NCBI GenBank assembly: GCA_039812705.1
Contig: JBDIBA010000017.1
Coordinates: 1-37,649 of the forward strand
Direction: 5' to 3'
Source: JBDIBA01 sp039812705
Lineage (GTDB): Bacteria; Actinomycetota; Acidimicrobiia; Acidimicrobiales; JBBSGY01
DNA: 37,649 nucleotides
Below are positions 7,804-16,145 of this stretch, piece after piece (the stretch's first letter is position 1; each line of letters begins with the position of its first letter). Under the pieces are notes generated by a model. It saw only the letters and a program-made list of their open reading frames with translations. It did no database searches and had not been told where the DNA came from. A program made the translations under genes and the position numbers.

Positions 7804-10023
7804 ATGGCCGGCCGTTACGACAACACCCCTGCTTGGCTCGACGAGACGGTTCGTGCCCACCTGCTTTCTCGCAGCAGCTCCAAATCCAAGAAGGAACAGT
7901 CCAGGTCAGACGACGCAAACTGGCATTCCACCGATCCCGTCAAGATCGCCGGGTATGAAATTGCCAATCCATTTGCCTACGTCGGACAACGGCTTTCATC
8001 GGTCGAAACATGGTTCGGCGGCACCGAGCCCGCCCTCATTGACCCCCGCTTGACTGTCGAACCGCCAAATGAACGGGTCCGTCGCCTCGGACTGGGATAC
8101 CGCCTCTCTTACGCCAACCTCGCCCCAGCCGCGCGCGGCGTGTTTTTGGAGTGGCTCAGCGCGGGGCGCTCCCGCGGTGACATCCATGTCGACTTTGTGC
8201 GGCTCTTCTTGTTTGGGGTTGAACGCCGCCTGCTGCATGACTTTGTTTCACACGCGGGCTCACTGGACGAAGCGCGACTTGAAGAGATCACCGCAATTCG
8301 CGCAGAACTCACAAACATCGCGCGAGTCTTTTCACATTCCGAAGAACTAGGCGAACGCTGCCAACAACTCGATGTTGTCGCAGCAAATATCGCAACAGAC
8401 ACCAGTGCTCCAACAAGTGACCCGCCGCCGTACATCAATCGTTGGACGGCGCCCGCACATCTGCGTTACGCACTCGGCTGCATTCATGCCTCCGGTCAAC
8501 CACTACCGGCAAAGTGGGCAATTGCCTGGCTAACAACGGCTGCCTGGTCTCGACTCAAGACTCCCGCAAAGCGTTGTCCGCAAGAGTTTCAAGAACTCTT
8601 CACCATTCGCTTCAATCAACACTTTCCAGACGGCTTTTTCCTTAACAACAATCACCTCAACAAGCCGCTGCTAATCAACTACCGAACCGACAGTTGGTCG
8701 CTGTTGGGAAGTTTTGCGATCCGCACTGATCTCATTGACTTTGGTGACGATGCTGCACAGGTTCGTCCCATTGCAGATGTTGCAAGTCAATGCGAGTCCG
8801 AGCTGGACGCCTATTCGCGTTACATCGGCACAAACAAAGATTCCGATGCACTTGGTGCACGCGCGTTGCTGCCCGCCGACCTGTTGCACGGAACAGACGA
8901 CACGTTTAACGACCTGCGCCAAGTTGCCGAAACCCTTGTTGCAAATCACGAGTTTGGCTTTGTGCCCGGCACTCAACTCAGTGAACTTTGGGACCCCGAA
9001 GTAACAACGCTTTCAAGAGTTGCGTCTACTTCGTTGGCCAAGCTGCTCAATGCCATTGGTTTTGGCTTGGTTCCAGACCCTCGCTTTGAACGTCAAGTTG
9101 TCGGCACGGGCAACGCCGTCCTCTATCGACTGCACCAAGATGCGTCGCCCAACGATCCCACCGGCGTAAGTCAATACGCACCAAGTACAGCTGCCAATGA
9201 CGCATTGGTTATATGCGATCTGGGCCTTCACGTAATTGCTAACGGTGGCTCCTGTTCAGACCATCGACTGATGGACCTGCTTGATGAGATTGCCGAGATC
9301 GTCGACCTCAATGACGCCGAAATTCGTCGGTTGCACGCGCACGCGCGCTGGCGAATGGATGCGGGTTCACGCATTGCAGGAATCAAGACGCGCATTAAAG
9401 AACTGACCGTTCCCCCTCACACCATTGCCGACATGTTGATCCGCCAAGCATCGTCTGGCGGCTTTCCCGAAACCGCGACAATGCGCGGGCTTCACAAGTC
9501 CCTCGAATTGCTCGGCGTTGATCATCAAGCCGCGTATCGCGCCATGCACCACGGGGACCGAATCAATCCGACCGGTGCGCCCGGCCATACAGCCGATGCA
9601 ACAACACCTGGCGAACGCGTGTCGTTCAACCTCGATCACGAAGTAATTGCGAAAACCAAAGTCGACTCTCACCGCGTCTCTGAATTGCTGGCGGGAATCT
9701 TCGTCGATGACGATGAGGTCCACACCCCTGCCCAGACCCCGGCGAACAGTGAGCAGAATCCGCCAACGTCAGGGCCTGCGCTCACCACTGCGGGCATTGC
9801 AGGCCTCGACCCCTCACATTCGGCACTTCTCTTGAAGTTGAGCGAACAAACGAGCTGGACCCAGGACGAGTTCGAAGCATTGTGCTCCACTCACCACCTG
9901 TTGCCCGAAAGCGCAATAGACGCCATCAACGAGGCCGCTTTCGACTCCGTGGGTGAAGCCGTGGTCGACGCGGGCCTGGGCATTCAGGTAGACGCTGAGG
10001 TATTCCGGATGATGACCGAATAG
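7804..10023 (+). CDS. sngA: TerB_N/TerB_C domain protein, SngA-like component of a Shango defence system
   Basis: A 739-aa protein. Residues about 45-245 match the TerB_N domain: KIAGYEIANPFAYVG, ALIDPRL, LGYRLSYANLAP, EWLSAGRS and LFLFGVERRLLHDF are all in the family order. A TerB-like helical core begins near residue 468 (ICDLGLHVIANGGS followed by the LNDAEIRRLHAHARW helix). From about 606 a TerB_C domain follows, with the typical NLDHEVIAKTKVDSHRVSELLAGIF opening and an INEAAFD segment near the end. The linker at about 640-660 is low complexity. The family is known from Ter-linked stress/defence gene clusters, and the protein's biochemical activity is not established. The neighbours, a DUF2791 ATPase and an Lhr-like helicase, make the Shango (sngABC) assignment likely. 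The longer open frame back to 7129 lies antisense inside trpB and is rejected. Confidence 0.82.
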   Translation: MAGRYDNTPAWLDETVRAHLLSRSSSKSKKEQSRSDDANWHSTDPVKIAGYEIANPFAYVGQRLSSVETWFGGTEPALIDPRLTVEPPNERVRRLGLGYRLSYANLAPAARGVFLEWLSAGRSRGDIHVDFVRLFLFGVERRLLHDFVSHAGSLDEARLEEITAIRAELTNIARVFSHSEELGERCQQLDVVAANIATDTSAPTSDPPPYINRWTAPAHLRYALGCIHASGQPLPAKWAIAWLTTAAWSRLKTPAKRCPQEFQELFTIRFNQHFPDGFFLNNNHLNKPLLINYRTDSWSLLGSFAIRTDLIDFGDDAAQVRPIADVASQCESELDAYSRYIGTNKDSDALGARALLPADLLHGTDDTFNDLRQVAETLVANHEFGFVPGTQLSELWDPEVTTLSRVASTSLAKLLNAIGFGLVPDPRFERQVVGTGNAVLYRLHQDASPNDPTGVSQYAPSTAANDALVICDLGLHVIANGGSCSDHRLMDLLDEIAEIVDLNDAEIRRLHAHARWRMDAGSRIAGIKTRIKELTVPPHTIADMLIRQASSGGFPETATMRGLHKSLELLGVDHQAAYRAMHHGDRINPTGAPGHTADATTPGERVSFNLDHEVIAKTKVDSHRVSELLAGIFVDDDEVHTPAQTPANSEQNPPTSGPALTTAGIAGLDPSHSALLLKLSEQTSWTQDEFEALCSTHHLLPESAIDAINEAAFDSVGEAVVDAGLGIQVDAEVFRMMTE

Positions 10024-10064
10024 CCGCAACGCTTGTCACACGCAGGTGAGAGACTGGCCCGCTA

Positions 10065-11441
10065 ATGACCAGTCAGCAGCCCACTCCCAACGCCACCACA
10101 ACCGAGACCATTCGGCCAAAAGAGCGTGACTCTTTGATTCAGTCCCTGCGCGCTGGCGTTGTTCCGCGAGTTGGCCAACGCCTCATTCAGGTTGGCCGTT
10201 CCAAAGAGATTGCCGCCCTGGTCGAAGACCTCGACCGCATTAGCGGCGGCGGCTCGGCCATTCGCTTTGTCGTTGGCGACTATGGCTCTGGCAAGACGTT
10301 CTTTTTGAACCTCATTCGATCCATCGCGCTCGAAAAGAAAATGGTCACTCTTCACGGTGACCTCGGGCCAGACCGACGCCTACACGCAAGCAACGGTCAG
10401 GCGCGCAGCCTCTATTCCGAACTCATGCGCAACTGCTCCACGCGTTCGCGGCCAGATGGCGGCGCTCTGGCAAGCGTCGTCGAACGCTTCATCACAAGCG
10501 CGTTGGCCCAAGCCGAACAAGAGGGCACAACACCCGACGCCATCATTCGCAAGCGCCTCGACTCGCTGAGCGAATCCACAAACGGCTACGACTTTGCAGA
10601 AGTTGTTGCACAGTATTGGCGCGGCCACGACTCGGGCAACGAGCAGCTCAAGTCGGACGCGCTTCGCTGGCTGCGCGGCGAGTTCGCTACACGCACAGAC
10701 GCCCGCGCGGCACTTGGCGTTCGCACAATCATCGAGGACGCGTCGTTCTACGACATGTTGAAGATCTTTGCGCGCTTTGTTCACATGGCCGGTTTCGCAG
10801 GACTCCTTGTCAACCTCGACGAGTTGGTGAACCTGTTCAAGCTCAACAACTCCCAAGCTCGCAACAGCAACTACGAACAGATCCTGCGAATCCTCAATGA
10901 CTCGTTGCAGGCAAGCGCAGACCACCTCGGCTTCATTCTTGGCGCAACACCTGAAACCATGCTCGACCCGCGACGCGGTCTCTCGAGCTATCAGGCACTT
11001 GCATCACGACTTGCCGAAAACTCATTCACAATGACGCCTGCCAACAAGGAGCTGGTTGACCTTTCTGGCCCGGTCATTCGCCTTGCGTCGCTCAGCCCCG
11101 AAGATCTCTATGTGTTGTTACACAAATTGCGCCACGTCTACGCAAGCGGCGATGAATCGCGATACCTGGTTCCCGATGAAGCACTTGGCGCTTTCATTGA
11201 ACACTGCGCACAAAGAGTCGGCGCGTCGACGTTCCGCACTCCGCGCAACACCGTGAAAGAGTTTGTAGACCTGCTTGCCGTTCTTGATCAGAACGAGAAC
11301 GTCGAATGGCACGACCTCATTGAGCGCATCGACGTAAAGCAAGACGCTGGTCCCGACAGCAACTCAGGTGACGCGGGCGATAGCGATGCCGACACGGGCG
11401 ATAGCGATGGCGACGACAACCTCACAACATTCCGTCTTTAG
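10065..11441 (+). CDS. sngB: DUF2791/BrxD-like P-loop ATPase, SngB-like component
   Basis: A 458-aa ATP-binding protein. After an N-terminal helix that carries GVVPRVG comes Walker A GDYGSGKT (residues 71-78, Lys77). A helical insertion follows, then Walker B LLVNLDE (Asp252, Glu253) with the NLDELVNLF continuation. The DEL after Walker B and the later sensor-like FILGATPETMLD and FRTPRNTVKEFVDLL match the DUF2791 family that includes BrxD of type 2 BREX. The last ~30 residues form an acidic GDSDAD/GDSDGD tail. In BREX2 and Shango this ATPase is paired with the Lhr-type helicase. It begins 41 bp after sngA and ends 15 bp before sngC, so one operon is expected. A weak AGGTGAG precedes the ATG. 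Confidence 0.82.
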   Translation: MTSQQPTPNATTTETIRPKERDSLIQSLRAGVVPRVGQRLIQVGRSKEIAALVEDLDRISGGGSAIRFVVGDYGSGKTFFLNLIRSIALEKKMVTLHGDLGPDRRLHASNGQARSLYSELMRNCSTRSRPDGGALASVVERFITSALAQAEQEGTTPDAIIRKRLDSLSESTNGYDFAEVVAQYWRGHDSGNEQLKSDALRWLRGEFATRTDARAALGVRTIIEDASFYDMLKIFARFVHMAGFAGLLVNLDELVNLFKLNNSQARNSNYEQILRILNDSLQASADHLGFILGATPETMLDPRRGLSSYQALASRLAENSFTMTPANKELVDLSGPVIRLASLSPEDLYVLLHKLRHVYASGDESRYLVPDEALGAFIEHCAQRVGASTFRTPRNTVKEFVDLLAVLDQNENVEWHDLIERIDVKQDAGPDSNSGDAGDSDADTGDSDGDDNLTTFRL

Positions 11442-11456
11442 TCACACAGCATTCAA

Positions 11457-13634
11457 ATGAGCGACGCTTTTTCAGCCCTGCACCCGAACCTGCAACGCTG
11501 GATCTGGGAACAAGGCTGGACAAACCTCAGAGACGCCCAGCAACGCGCACTTCAGCCGGTTCTCGAAGGCAACACAAGTGTCGTGATTGCAGCAGCGACG
11601 GCTAGCGGAAAGACCGAAGCCGCGTTCCTCCCCATCTGCTCTGCCATTCGACCCGAGCAACCTCGCAAAGGCCTCGACGTTCTTTACGTCAGCCCGCTCA
11701 AGGCGCTGATCAACGACCAGGGCTCGCGACTTGAACAACTCTGCAACGCGGTAGACCTGCCAACTCACCGCTGGCATGGCGATGTATCAAGCACCGCGAA
11801 AACCAAGGCACTCACCGGCAATGGCGTCTTGTTGATCACGCCCGAATCCCTCGAAGCCATCTTCGTCAGACGCGGCAACGAAGTTGCCCGAATGTTCAAC
11901 AATTTGAGCTACATCGTCATCGATGAGGTGCACGCATTCATTGACACCGATCGCGGCAGACAACTGCAATCGCTGTTGCATCGCGTCGACTTGGCCGCTC
12001 AACACAAGGCCCCTCGCATCGGGTTGTCAGCCACCCTTGGCGACCCTTTGATCGCAACACGTTGGCTCAAACCCGAAGACCCAAAGTCCGTTCTTGTGAT
12101 CGAGTCGCGCGACGACTCACAAGAGTTGCGCATTGGTCTGAACGGTTTCGTCGGCGCACGCACTCCAACCGCAACCGCAACACCAGATGCTCCAAACGAA
12201 GAACAAACCAATCTCGACACGCTTGTTTCAGAGAAAGTGTTCAAGATTCTTGGTGGACGCAAGGGCTTGGTGTTCGCCAATTCGCGTTACCGCGTCGAAG
12301 CGCTTTCGGACGAACTGCGCTCGATCTGTAACCAAAACGCCATCCCAACACAGTTCTTCCCACATCACGGCAGCCTCGCGAAAGACGTTCGCGAAGACAC
12401 CGAAGCCCGACTCAGCAAGCCAGAGCCGGCAAGCGCCATTTGCACATCGACGCTTGAACTGGGAATTGACATCGGCTCAATGCAAGCCGTTTGCCAGGTG
12501 GGCGCACCCCCCTCGGTTGCGTCACTGCGCCAGCGACTCGGACGCGCAGGACGGCGCGGAGAAGCAGCCATCATTCACTTACTGATCACCGAAGCAGCAG
12601 TCGACGAAAGCTCCCCGCCAGACCTTGCGCTTCGTCTCAACGTCGTTCAATCCATTGCCATGGTGCAGCTGTTGTTGCAAAAGTGGTTCGAACCGCCACG
12701 GCCGCGCGTTGTTGATTTCTCTACGCTCACCCAGCAGACGCTCTCGGTGATCGCCGAACGCAACGGGGTTACACCATCGCGCTGCTACGAAATCCTCTGT
12801 GGCGCCGGTCCATTTCAAGAAGTCACGGCACAACAGTTCGCCCTACTGCTCCGCGACTTGGGCGAGGCCGAGCTCATCATGCAACTTCAGGACAACACCC
12901 TTCTACTCGGCACGCGCGGCGAAAAGATGGTCGGACACTTCGACTTCTACACTGCCTTTGCGCTGCCAAGAGAGTTCCGTTTGGTTGCAGGCGGCAAGAC
13001 ACTTGGCACGCTGCCGATTACCAGCCCGGTTTTTGTTGGGGCGCTCGTCGTGTTTTCTGGACGTCGTTGGAAAGTTGAAAACATCGATTCGGCCAACAGT
13101 GTCATCGACCTCAGTCCAGCAGCAGCCGGAATTGCGCCGACATTCGGCGGCGAGTCCCCCGAATTGCATGCGCGCATTCATCAACAGATGCGCAGCGTCT
13201 ACGAATCAAACGACGTTCCTCCATATTTGGACGACGTTGCACGCGTTCTGCTCAACCAGGGTCGCGCGACTTACAGAAAGCTCGATCTTGCCCACAACAG
13301 CGTGGTCCAGCACCGCAACACCGCATATGCGTTTCATTGGGCCGGAGACCTTGCCGGTCAGACCGTTTGTGTCGGCCTCGGCACTGTCGATATTTCGGCA
13401 ACCAACGAAGGCCCGATGATTGCCGCGCCTCGCACAGAAGCACAAGACCTGCGCGCCACGTTGGCGCGACTCGGAGCCCAAGGCAGACCTGCACCGGCTT
13501 ATTTGGCGCGAACCGTGTCCAACACCCGCATTGCAAAGCACGACCCGATCCTTGGAGACACGTTGGCCCAAGCCAGCTATGCATCACGCGTGTTGGATGT
13601 CGACGGCGCCTGGGAATACCTCGAATCCCTTTAA
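11457..13634 (+). CDS. sngC: Lhr-like DEVH-box superfamily 2 helicase, SngC-like component
   Basis: A 725-aa helicase with all the core motifs: Q-like LRDAQQRAL (24-32), motif I ATASGKT (about 47-53), motif II DEVH (156-159), motif III LSATLGDP, motif IV VFANSRYRVEALSDEL, motif V STLELGIDIG, and motif VI QRLGRAGRRG (359-368). About 340 residues follow the RecA pair, as in Lhr-type enzymes, but I cannot name the sub-domains. Its partner ATPase is BrxD-like, and the equivalent helicase beside BrxD in BREX2 is BrxHI. Together with the upstream TerB protein the trio has Shango composition. The role is presumably ATP-driven work on invading nucleic acid (inference). Translation starts at the ATG 15 bp after the sngB stop. 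Confidence 0.85.
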   Translation: MSDAFSALHPNLQRWIWEQGWTNLRDAQQRALQPVLEGNTSVVIAAATASGKTEAAFLPICSAIRPEQPRKGLDVLYVSPLKALINDQGSRLEQLCNAVDLPTHRWHGDVSSTAKTKALTGNGVLLITPESLEAIFVRRGNEVARMFNNLSYIVIDEVHAFIDTDRGRQLQSLLHRVDLAAQHKAPRIGLSATLGDPLIATRWLKPEDPKSVLVIESRDDSQELRIGLNGFVGARTPTATATPDAPNEEQTNLDTLVSEKVFKILGGRKGLVFANSRYRVEALSDELRSICNQNAIPTQFFPHHGSLAKDVREDTEARLSKPEPASAICTSTLELGIDIGSMQAVCQVGAPPSVASLRQRLGRAGRRGEAAIIHLLITEAAVDESSPPDLALRLNVVQSIAMVQLLLQKWFEPPRPRVVDFSTLTQQTLSVIAERNGVTPSRCYEILCGAGPFQEVTAQQFALLLRDLGEAELIMQLQDNTLLLGTRGEKMVGHFDFYTAFALPREFRLVAGGKTLGTLPITSPVFVGALVVFSGRRWKVENIDSANSVIDLSPAAAGIAPTFGGESPELHARIHQQMRSVYESNDVPPYLDDVARVLLNQGRATYRKLDLAHNSVVQHRNTAYAFHWAGDLAGQTVCVGLGTVDISATNEGPMIAAPRTEAQDLRATLARLGAQGRPAPAYLARTVSNTRIAKHDPILGDTLAQASYASRVLDVDGAWEYLESL

Positions 13635-13671
13635 GCCCACTAGCAACTGCCACCGTGATAGCAAAGGTTGC

Positions 13672-14208
13672 ATGGAGAGCATCGCTATCCGAGAAACAGC
13701 CATTTCGGGCTTGCTGGAAGTCGACCTTGTTGTCAACCGAGACTCACGCGGCTCGTTCAAGGAAGGTTGGCAACTGCAAAAGTTTGCCGAAGCCGGTTTT
13801 CCCGCGTTCACACCCGTACAGCACAACGTTGCCGTCAGCACGCAAGAAGGAACCACGCGAGGCATTCATGGTGAGCCTTGGAACAAGCTGATCAGCGTTG
13901 TGAATGGTTCCGTATTTGCCGCGATTGTCGACTTGCGAAAAGGCCCTGAAAACGCGCAAGTCGAAACCTTCACACTTGACGAGTCCAAGGCGCTTTTCGT
14001 CCCAAGGGGTTGCGCGAACTCCTATCAGACGCTTTGCGACAACGTTGCGTACAGCTATCTGGTTGATGCGCACTGGAGCCCGCAGGCTGATTACACCTTC
14101 GTCAACCTGGCCGACCTCTCGCTAAACATTCGGTGGCCAATTCCACTTGAAGATGCCGTCATTTCCGACAAGGACTTGCGTGCGCCCTACTTAAAAGACC
14201 TCAGTTAG
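13672..14208 (+). CDS. rfbC: dTDP-4-dehydrorhamnose 3,5-epimerase family protein
   Basis: A 178-aa RmlC-type cupin that epimerises a dTDP-4-keto-6-deoxy sugar for surface glycan synthesis. Family marks are SRGSFKEGW, the catalytic-His loop RGIHGEPWNK (His66), FVPRGCANSYQ, and the YSYLVDAHWSP strand with the active-site Tyr region at 127-129. The RGIHGEPW variant of the usual RGLHYQ is typical of an actinobacterial subgroup often associated with an RmlD-like reductase, but no rmlA, rmlB or rmlD gene lies in this window. The ATG at 13672 is preceded by AAAGG at short spacing; a longer frame to 13420 overlaps sngC and is rejected. It follows sngC by only 37 bp, so read-through from the defence operon is possible. 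Confidence 0.87.
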   Translation: MESIAIRETAISGLLEVDLVVNRDSRGSFKEGWQLQKFAEAGFPAFTPVQHNVAVSTQEGTTRGIHGEPWNKLISVVNGSVFAAIVDLRKGPENAQVETFTLDESKALFVPRGCANSYQTLCDNVAYSYLVDAHWSPQADYTFVNLADLSLNIRWPIPLEDAVISDKDLRAPYLKDLS

Positions 14209-14225
14209 CCAACCCTTGCTTGGCT
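14207..14225 (+). terminator. small hairpin between convergent genes
   Basis: AGCCAA (14207-14212) pairs with TTGGCT (14220-14225) at the rfbC stop. A second GC stem, 14239-14245 with 14262-14268, overlaps the 3' end of the opposite gene. Either could help bidirectional termination; both are modest. Confidence 0.3.
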
Positions 14226-14247
14226 GCACAACTGAGCGGCGGGGCAA

Positions 14248-15765
14248 CTAGTTGTTGCGCGGCCCCGCAATGCGCATCAGCACAGCGCGCGCGGTTCCCA
14301 AAAGGATTGACAGGTCAAGGGCAACAGACCAGTTCTCTACATAGAACAGGTCGAGCCGTTGATAAAGCGTGAAGTCTGGATTGTCACGTCCCTCAATCTG
14401 CCAAAGACCGGTGATTCCCGGCATCACGTTTTGACGCGCCAAAAGGGTCTGGTCAAAGTTGGCAGCCTCCGACGGAAGTGCGGGACGCGGACCAACAAGG
14501 CTCATGGTTCCGGCAAGCACGTTGAACAACTGGGGAAGCTCGTCAATGCTCGTCGCGCGCATGATGCGACCAATTCGCGTGACGCGAGGGTCGCCTTCCA
14601 TCTTGAACAACGGACCATCGCGCAAGTTGTCTTCAACCAAGTCAACCAACTTGGCCTCGGCATTGACTTCCATGCTTCGCAGCTTGGTCATCTTGAACAA
14701 CTTGCCATCGCGGCCGACTCTTTCCTGACGGAAGAACACCGGACCACCGTCGTGCAACTTCACTAGAAGCGCGCAGACAGCAATGATCGGCGACACGAGA
14801 ATCAAGACGATCAGCGAAACAACGATGTCGATCACCCGTTTCACAACGGTCTGCCAATGCGCCAGGTCGGCCTGTTCCACGTAAACCATTGGCTCGTATG
14901 CAAGCGAGTGGGTCTGCATACGACGGTGGTCAATGCCGTTGATGCCCGTGCTCATGTGCACATGCACCTCGCGCTCCAACAACTGGCGAATGACGCTGTT
15001 CAGCTGCAATCGGCCAAGCGAACCGCCAACAACAAGGGCTCCGCGCACACCGGTCTTGTCGAGAATTCGAGTCAGCTGAGCAGCATCACCAATCCACGGC
15101 ACGCCAAAGTCGTGACGGACGGCTTCGTCGAGACGCCCAACGATGCCACGAACCCGGTAGCCAAGTTCGGGGTGGCGCTGGAAGTGGCGAAACAGGTTGA
15201 ACGCTTCGTCGTTCGCACCAATCAACAACACGGATCGTGTGTAGCGATCTGCACGACGCGCATTAGAGATCCACGTGTTGTAACCGATGCGGAACAGGTT
15301 AAGGAAGAAGAAGGTAAGAATGGCCGTTGCCACGGGCACGCGAGCCAAGTGAATCTCGCCCAGCAATCGACAGACAATGATCGAACAAACGCCTGCGGCC
15401 AAAGAGACTCGACCCAATCGCGAAATCTCGACTGTTCGCATGGTTGCAACACGCGACCGATAGAGACGCTCGCTGCCGATGAGGCAAACAGTGGCTGCCG
15501 CGGCAATAAGCGTCATGACGCCTACTCGGAAGAGCAGACCTATGTCCGCGTCGGCAATCCCCTTGAACAACAACGCGCCAGGAGTGAGGAACGGCAGAGC
15601 CCAACCTAGAAATGCCGCAACAAAGTCACCGGACATCAATGCCCAGCGGAGTTTCGGATTCGGCTTTTCCACCTCTAGTTCGGGAATCGAACGCAGATCT
15701 ACGACCTGGTCTTGAGCTTGGGGGTGCTGAGTTGAAGAAGTGAGAGCAGACAAGGCCTTCGTCAT
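14248..15765 (-). CDS. polyprenyl-phosphate sugar-1-phosphate transferase (WbaP/CpsE type)
   Basis: A 505-aa membrane enzyme that transfers a sugar-1-phosphate to undecaprenyl phosphate and so starts a repeat unit of exopolysaccharide. About five N-terminal helices (about 45-170) precede a nucleotide-binding-like domain (VLLIGANDEAFNLFRHF and following). From about residue 305 comes the catalytic Bac_transf domain: KRVIDIVVSLIVL helix, GGPVFFRQERVGRDGK, FKMTKLRSM, DELPQLFNVLAGTMSLVGPRP, and GITGLWQIEGR. An AGGAAC ribosome-binding site lies about 8 nt before the ATG. It is convergent with rfbC and functionally close to the Wzz/kinase and GT2 genes in the window. Which sugar is transferred cannot be read from the sequence. 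Confidence 0.93.
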   Translation of the reverse strand: MTKALSALTSSTQHPQAQDQVVDLRSIPELEVEKPNPKLRWALMSGDFVAAFLGWALPFLTPGALLFKGIADADIGLLFRVGVMTLIAAAATVCLIGSERLYRSRVATMRTVEISRLGRVSLAAGVCSIIVCRLLGEIHLARVPVATAILTFFFLNLFRIGYNTWISNARRADRYTRSVLLIGANDEAFNLFRHFQRHPELGYRVRGIVGRLDEAVRHDFGVPWIGDAAQLTRILDKTGVRGALVVGGSLGRLQLNSVIRQLLEREVHVHMSTGINGIDHRRMQTHSLAYEPMVYVEQADLAHWQTVVKRVIDIVVSLIVLILVSPIIAVCALLVKLHDGGPVFFRQERVGRDGKLFKMTKLRSMEVNAEAKLVDLVEDNLRDGPLFKMEGDPRVTRIGRIMRATSIDELPQLFNVLAGTMSLVGPRPALPSEAANFDQTLLARQNVMPGITGLWQIEGRDNPDFTLYQRLDLFYVENWSVALDLSILLGTARAVLMRIAGPRNN

Positions 15766-16145
15766 CCAAGTTCCTGGGCCCGGAGAGTCACGGGACCGGT
15801 GTCGAGAGTAGTCATCAATGGGTCCATTATCGACCCGAATTTTACAAAAGTATTAAGGGATTCATCGCCCGAAGTTTCGCCATTTACAACAATGCCTAGG
15901 GATCCATAAAGGCCCGTCGAGCAGGCATTTTGCCAAGATGCTCGGTATCGCTCGGGAAAGTCCATATCGGCCAAAAGATTGCTGAATCGGTTCACTGTTC
16001 TCACCAATTCAACCCGATCCAAACATCTACGAAACACTGTCCGTGACCAAACAAAATAAGGTCACGGACAGCGCCGAACATGACCACCTAGAGTGAACAC
16101 GACATTCCAGGTGGAGTCAAAAGGCCGGAGAACTTCAGGCGACTG
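15766..16145. other. 380-bp intergenic region between the sugar transferase and lepA
   Basis: It is AT-richer than the flanking genes. It carries the sugar-transferase ribosome-binding site, a possible minus-strand -10 (GATAAT, 15831-15826), two TTTACAA words at about 15842 and 15883, and the lepA-side hairpin at 16037-16071. A 91-codon frame (16037-15762) overlaps the transferase start by ATGA, but its codon use is unlike its neighbours and I do not call it. Confidence 0.5.
16037..16071 (-). terminator. perfect 12-bp hairpin downstream of lepA
   Basis: CTGTCCGTGACC (16037-16048) pairs perfectly with GGTCACGGACAG (16060-16071) around an 11-nt A-rich loop, 75 bp past the lepA stop. The minus-strand exit TGTTTCG is only weakly T-rich. 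Confidence 0.6.

Noticed and set aside
13420..13671. N-terminal extension of the epimerase gene
   Set aside because: It overlaps the helicase gene in another frame; the cupin fold begins at the ATG at 13672.
15762..16037. 91-codon minus-strand frame overlapping the sugar-transferase start by ATGA
   Set aside because: Its third-position composition is unlike neighbouring genes, it has no recognisable motif, and it covers the likely promoter region and TTTACAA words.
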